Shown: positions 59,025 to 64,000 of the stretch, in pieces
How positions within the stretch are numbered: position 1 is the stretch's first letter
Layout: each line of letters opens with the position of its first letter
Source: Manis javanica
Taxonomy: Eukaryota; Chordata; Mammalia; Pholidota; Manidae
Assembly (NCBI RefSeq): GCF_040802235.1
Contig: NC_133158.1
Location: 11,124,001 to 11,188,000, forward strand
Reading direction: 5' to 3'
DNA length: 64,000 nt
Notes under the pieces: generated by a model
Seen by the model: the letters and a program-made list of their open reading frames with translations, nothing else
Database searches by the model: none
What the model was told of the DNA's origin: nothing
Program-made: the position numbers and the translations under genes

Positions 59025-59755
59025 AGACTCCACTTTTCTCTCATACCCCTTCAAACCCCACATATAATACATCAGCAAACCCTGTTGGTTCCACCTTCAT
59101 GACACATCCGGGATTTGATCACGTGTCACTCCTGCCACTGCTATTGCCATCTATACCATCTTCACTTCACCTGTCCAGCTGCTGCAGCCTGCACACTGGC
59201 CCCCCACCCCCACCTCAAAATTATGGGCAGATTGATACGTTATGAGATCACTCCATTCCTCTGCTCAGCCCCCTCCCCTGCCACCTGGCTCCCAGCTATT
59301 TCTTAGAAAAGCTCAAGTCCTTACAGGCTCACAAATCCCTCCAAGGCTCTTCATTCATGCACCCCAGCCACACTGACCTCTGCTGTTTCTCTAACACGCC
59401 CAGCCTACCCCCACTTCAGGGCCTTTCATTTGAAGCTCCCAGATACCTTCAAGGGCCCTCCTTCACTTCCTTCAAATCATTCCTCAAGTCACCTTTGCTC
59501 TACCTTGTCCTAAGACCACCATAATTAAACACTGTACCCCTTCCTTTGCTCCCTACTGTCTGATCCTGCTTTTTTCTTTCTCCAAAGCACTTACTACCTT
59601 TCAAAATATTACACAACTTACTCATCTGTTTACTGGCCTTCTTCCTGTACACATCAGAGTTTCATGAAGCCAGAGATATTCATCTCTTTGGTTTAGTGAC
59701 AGTACCTGTCACATACTGACACGTGTATTCAATAAATGCATGTTAAATAAATGGA
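59025..59755 (+). repeat. L2 LINE 3' ORF end and UTR, about 730 bp
   Basis: Long run of L2 motifs in order: 'ctgttggttccaccttcatg', 'gttatgagatcactccattc', 'caagtccttacaggctcaca', 'ccagccacactgacctctgc', 'tcattcctcaagtcaccttt', 'gtattcaataaatgcatgtt'. The best-preserved L2 in the window. Frames inside it are broken. Confidence 0.85.
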
Positions 59756-59774
59756 TACACTTTAACAGGGCCTA

Positions 59775-60012
59775 CTTTAGTGTGGTGTTTAAGAGCATGG
59801 ACCATAGGGCCAGACTGCCTGGCTCAAAAATTCCTGCTTTACCACTTAATAGTCTTGAGACATTTACTTCACTTCTATAGGCTGCAGTTTCCTCATCTGA
59901 AAAATGAGTATCGTAATAGAACCAACTCATGAAGTGGACGTGTGAGGTTACTGAGCCGAGTGTCTGGCATACATTGAATGCTTGATAGATGTTAACTGTT
60001 ATTATACATTTT
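59775..60012 (+). repeat. MIR SINE, nearly full length
   Basis: 'gtgtttaagagcatggacca', 'cagactgcctggctcaaaaa', 'tttcctcatctgaaaaatga' and 'tgtctggcatacattgaatg' run in MIR order. Confidence 0.92.
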
Positions 60013-60079
60013 AAAAAATCAGTATTCAAATTCTTCTTTTGCTTTCTATGGAGGTACAGTAATTTCAGAAGAAAATGTT

Positions 60080-60265
60080 GTATGGAAGATGAGTATTAGC
60101 ATTCAATGAACATCTCAGCTCTTTTAATCCTCACAACCATCCTATGAGATTGTTATTTTCCCTATTCAAAAAATGAGGCAATGGAGTCTTAGCGAGGTTG
60201 AACAAAACATCCAGCATCACAGAAAGGAGCAGAACTGGGCTCCATGTCCAGATGTGCTTTATTCT
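60080..60265 (-). repeat. MIR SINE, antisense
   Basis: 'ttttaatcctcacaaccatc', 'ctattcaaaaaatgaggcaa' and 'aggagcagaactgggctcca' are reverse-complement MIR motifs. Confidence 0.8.
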
Positions 60266-60329
60266 ATTGGTCTTAACTCTTGCCATTTACAACGCACCCC
60301 ACCGCTCCACCCCACAATAGCAACTGCCA

Positions 60330-60690
60330 GCATCTCCATGAACCCTGAACACTTTTCTGGCCCTGAGGGTTTGCTTATGTTTGCTATACAGACTCACCTT
60401 TCCCTCCGCCTATTCCCCTTGAAATCCTACCTGCCTTTTCATGCCCTGAAAAATGCTACCTCCTCCCTTCAGCCCTTGGGTATAGTCCTCGGATTTAACC
60501 CTTCTCTCTGCTCTGTTTAAGGACATTCACTGCCTTCTCCTTTGTGCTTTAGCTATTTTGTACCATCTGCCTCCCACATAAAGCTGGGATTTCCTTGAAT
60601 TCAGAAATTGGACAAGTCTCATCTTTGTGTCTCCATGGCACCTGACACAGCACAGTAGAGTCATAACACATGCAAATCCAACTTGCAGGA
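60330..60690 (+). repeat. L2 LINE fragment
   Basis: 'catgccctgaaaaatgctac' and 'cacataaagctgggatttcc' then 'ccatggcacctgacacagca' are L2-like. The 115-codon frame starting at 60173 runs across the MIR and this L2 and is not a gene. Confidence 0.6.
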
Positions 60691-60694
60691 TCTC

Positions 60695-61740
60695 AACCAT
60701 GCCAGTTTGTGATGCCACCATAACACTCGTCATTTTAAATAACCAGTGGGTTTAAGTTAGTCTGTTGGCAAAACTTAAGGAAAAAAATGTATGGATGACT
60801 CCATGATGCTCCAAGTAGTGACCAAGAGGTGAAATGCATGGGTCAAGTAGCAAGGCAGATAGGTGGTGATACTATATCAATATCCTAAGGGAAGAAACTC
60901 AGGTATTAATTATTAGTCATAGGGTAATACTGAATTGAGAGAACATAAACTGATAGAGATCCATAAACACAAAAGTTGCACACACAGTACAGTATATGTT
61001 GAATGAATTAGAACATTTCAAAGGTAATTTTAGCATATGCAATTTCTGTCTGAACAGAATAGGCATTCAACAAATGTTTGCTAAGTTGTGGAGTTGATCT
61101 GAACTGAAATAAACCGTAAGTGTATGACTTTGAAATTAAGGGGGTATAAAAATTATGAGGAAAGAAAATTCTTTTCTAGGCCTTAAATAATTCCCATAAT
61201 TTGTTATATAAACAGATATATATCTTGTATGCTAAAGATAGCACAAGAAATTGAAAGTGGACTGAAGGGTGACCAGTGATTTGATTAGAAAGGAAAATCT
61301 ATCTTATCTCTTATTACCTGCAATCCAAATTTATCCTAAAACCAGGCAGGAGGCAATTTTTATGTTATCCAGTATAAACCAGAGCTTAAGCTACCAAAGG
61401 TTGTGATTGTGAATGCCTCAAACAATCATTCCAATGGTTGGTGCCCTCTTGTTTAGAATGTTTGCTGTTTCAATTGCCAGGATGCCTTTTTAACATTTTT
61501 CTAAGATATTACACAGTATAATCTCATTATAACAGGATTTGCTGTAGAATGGTTCTTCGTGGTCTGAACTGAAATGTCTTTTAATCACACTGCATTTTTA
61601 CCACCCAATTCTTACATTCTTTTTCTCCCAATTGAAGTTGATTTTAAATAGCATGCAGTAATAAAATTTAACAATTACCTGGTTAATTTAGTTAGAAGAG
61701 ATGGCTCAAGTAGACGAATACACCTAGGAGAATGATATAT
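60695..61740. other. Unassigned non-coding sequence
   Basis: No supported gene or repeat. Confidence 0.4.
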
Positions 61741-61744
61741 TTAT

Positions 61745-62062
61745 CTGAAATGTTATTGATATGATCAAATCAAAAATCAGTTATGCTTATACACAATATA
61801 GCAATGTCCATAGTAGCTTTTAATAATAGTCCCAAATTGGAAACAATGCAAATGTCCATATATAGGAGAGTGAATAAATTGTGTATGTCCATACAATAGA
61901 ATACTACTCACTAATTAAAAGAGCTAACTACTGATATATACAACTACCTGAATAAGTCTCAAAACATTTTGCTACAGAAAAGAGGACAGACACGAAAGAA
62001 TACACAGTGTATAGTTCTATTACATGAAACTCAAAATCAGGCAAAATGAGTCCATGGTGATA
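61745..62062 (+). repeat. Old L1M ORF2 3' end and UTR fragment
   Basis: 'ggaaacaatgcaaatgtcca', 'catacaatagaatactactc', 'ttgctacagaaaagaggaca' and 'tgaaactcaaaatcaggcaa' follow L1M 3'-end order. Confidence 0.8.
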
Positions 62063-62065
62063 GTA

Positions 62066-62476
62066 ATCAGAGCCAAGCTCCCTGCATGGGGCGACCATAC
62101 CACCTGACGGGGAAATTTGAAAGCTGCCTGCTTCTGCACCAGGCCAGTCAAGGGCTGGACAATCAGCTTCCTGCTGGGCCCCACTGACACCACTTCTGTG
62201 GGGCAGTCAGAGCACTGCCTGATTGCATGGATGGAAGACCAGCTCCCTGTTTGACCTTGATAAACTCAGGAAGGGGATTGGGTTGGGGAGGGTGCATTTG
62301 TTCTGTGGGTGTTTGGTTGATGTAGGGTAGACACTGCCCAAAATTTTTTTTATTGTTAGTCTGCTCTTTTGCTGGTCCTCTGGTTAGAGAGAGCACACTT
62401 TTCTTGGAGCTTTTTGTCTGTACTGGTTGGCGGCATCCTGGCCTGGATACAGGAGAGGCAATAAAGAAGCTCAAGG
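62066..62476 (+). repeat. Possible LTR-like remnant, unnamed
   Basis: GC-richer than its surroundings and closing with 'gaggcaataaagaagctc', which includes an AATAAA. The layout is LTR-like, but I see no clear TG...CA ends or family match. The right end abuts the U2 pseudogene. Confidence 0.3.
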
Positions 62477-62658
62477 ATTGCTTCTCAGCCTTTTGGCTAA
62501 AATCAAGAGTAGTATCTGTTCTTATCAGTTTAATATCTGATATGTCCTCTATCTAAGGACAATATATTAAATCGATTTTTGGAGCAGGGAGATGGAATAG
62601 GATCCTTCCAGTCCATCCATTGACCTGGAACTTCAGTACCTCTGGGAATGCTGCACCT
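62477..62658 (+). pseudogene. U2 snRNA pseudogene
   Basis: The first 110 bases follow U2 snRNA closely. The branch-point-pairing segment 'gtagtatctgttcttatc' and the 'cagtttaatatctgat' stem are present, as is the Sm-site-like 'gatttttgg' (62574-62582). Most differences from U2 as I remember it are C-to-T or G-to-A, including 'ctcagcc' for 'ctcggcc' and 'atatgtcc' for 'atacgtcc'. The 3' half (from about 62600), which forms stem-loops III and IV, is clearly degraded and slightly short, about 182 against 188 bases. A short A-rich run follows at about 62669-62676. No promoter elements were recognised upstream. A retrocopied pseudogene, not a working spliceosomal RNA. Confidence 0.92.
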
Positions 62659-62659
62659 C

Positions 62660-63570
62660 CTTAGGGGATAAAAAAAGGTCAAAGAACTCATTGATGTGTC
62701 ATTCCACAATTCCCAAGGTTCTTAGGGAGTCTGCCCTCTTCTTTGCACTTTTCAGAGTCTTCCTATGCTGTTTATTATGCTAAATCCAGAGATGTGTAGT
62801 TGTAAGAAAGGGGGACCTGGATGAAGCAGGGCTACTCTTTGCACTGTTTGAGTTAGAGGCTCTATAAACTGTAAATCACTGTGATTATCGTTATGATTTT
62901 GCCACTCACTTAGTGAAAGCAGCAGTATGGATCACCAAAAAGTTGCTGTCTCTGTGATTTTTTTCATTGTGCAGGAAGTTGCATTTTAATGGGTGTCTCA
63001 CAATTTTCCAGAGCCTCTGGTTTCAACGGTAATAGAGAACTTTTACTCTCTGTATCTGGGACAACCCATAACAGGAAATACATTGCCTCATTTTAACAAG
63101 TGTAGCCAGAAGAATAATAAAACTTTGCCAGGGAAACCCCAAACAGGAGCTCCTGACAGAGTAATACATTTTAACCCCATGTTGAAACAGCAGTATATTC
63201 ACCATTAAAGGGAAACACTAATGAATGTGTGAAGCGGATTTCTTTTAGATTGCATATTTTCTCATTTTATTGTATTTTACTTGAAAAAAGCTTTTTTGAA
63301 ATTATAAAAATCCATACCTATTGTTGAATCCAGACCTAAAAGCATTATATTAGGCACAACAGATTCAACAAAAAATTGTTTTGAAATATTTAAGTGAGTA
63401 AGAGATGCCCACATGTTCCAGTGGCTGCCCCTCCAATGGCTTTGATATCTCCATGAACGTCACTGAAGAGGGACCCCACGCTACTCATGGAGCCCTGTTA
63501 ATTCCCACCTCAAGAGCCCAGCATCATAATCTGAGTAGGTGACCACCGAGACCAGCCCTGTGATGATCCA
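62660..63570. other. Unassigned non-coding sequence
   Basis: No supported gene or repeat. Confidence 0.4.
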
Positions 63571-63572
63571 CA

Positions 63573-63797
63573 TCAGAGGACAGCAAACTCCAGTCCATGC
63601 GCCAGATGTGGCCCATCAGCTGCTTTTGTAAATAAGGTTTCATTGGAACACAGGCATTTTCATTCTTGGAGATACTAAAGCTGCTTTCAGTTACCTACAG
63701 CGCAGTTCAGGAGGGGTGCCAGCCTACATGGCCCCCAAAGCTAACATGTTTGCTGTGTGCCCCATTACAAATAAAGTTTTCTGACCACAGCTCTACA
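63573..63797 (+). mobile_element. hAT-like non-autonomous DNA element, second copy
   Basis: 'gaggacagcaaactccagtc', 'tttgtaaataaggtttcatt', 'ggaacacaggcattttcatt' and the closing 'ataaagttttctgaccacag' correspond to the element at 29795-30015. Here both ends are visible. Confidence 0.65.
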
Positions 63798-63916
63798 TCC
63801 CACTTACCTCAGTCGCTGTTTCCTTCACTGGCTCCTCTTCATCTTCCTGATTTATGAACCCCAGAATCTTCAAGGGCTTACTTCCTAGACACCCCTTCAT
63901 CTCTCATTTACTCTTT

Positions 63917-64000
63917 GGGTCAATGGTTCTCAATCCTAGCTGCTTTTAAAAATCATAGGGAAAGCTTTTTTTAAATATTGATATATTGATGTCACTGCCA
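63917..64000 (+). mobile_element. MER5A-type fragment, cut by the window end
   Basis: 'gtcaatggttctcaatccta' and 'taaaaatcatagggaaagct' match the MER5A 5' end. The rest lies beyond the window. Confidence 0.65.

Noticed and set aside
60173-60520. 115-codon plus-strand frame
   Set aside because: It spans an antisense MIR and an L2 fragment.

Overview
This window reads as ordinary mammalian nuclear DNA from an intergenic or intronic stretch. It is AT-rich and CpG-poor, with no exon-like conserved coding block that I can support. It is dense in interspersed repeats at very different levels of decay. Ancient mammal-wide repeats (MIR, L2, MER5/MER20-type hAT elements, a Tigger-type element, a MaLR-type LTR, old L1M fragments) are scattered throughout. 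I see no Alu, B1/B2, BovB or carnivore tRNA-Lys SINE. The younger L1 copies have a 3' UTR that I recall from pangolin (Manis) sequence. A pangolin, or at least a laurasiatherian mammal without recent SINE activity, is therefore my best guess. This rests on memory, not on a search.

Layout. 1-10 kb: single-copy sequence with MIR, L2, Tigger-, MER5A- and MER20-type remnants and microsatellites, including a 68-bp AT run inside the MER20. 10.5-11.3 kb: a 5'-truncated, antisense young L1 with a clear 13-bp target-site duplication, inserted into a MIR. 12-38 kb: MIRs, old L1M fragments (16.5, 18.1, 20.3, 32.0 kb), a full-length MaLR-type LTR (17.7-18.1 kb), MER5A and hAT remnants, a 50-bp tandem duplication (26.5 kb), and otherwise unassigned sequence. 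38.85-46.79 kb: the dominant feature, a full-length 7.9-kb L1. 46.8-64 kb: more MIR, L2, MER5A and L1M remnants and a nearly full-length U2 snRNA pseudogene (62.48-62.66 kb).

The most interesting element is the 7.9-kb L1. It has a YY1-type start, 5' UTR, a frameshifted ORF1, a multiply broken ORF2 and a G-rich L1 3' UTR. After the A-rich tract where the L1 would normally end, about 1.8 kb of retroviral origin follows. That tail holds an envelope transmembrane-subunit remnant with a CX6CC motif, a polypurine tract, and a U3-R-like LTR piece with its own AATAAA and final poly(A). One target-site duplication brackets the whole composite, so the fused RNA was probably copied in as a single unit. 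The antisense L1 at 10.5 kb ends at the ordinary L1 3' end and lacks the tail, so two kinds of 3' end are present in one window. Every reading frame of the composite is damaged. No functional protein-coding gene was identified in the 64 kb.
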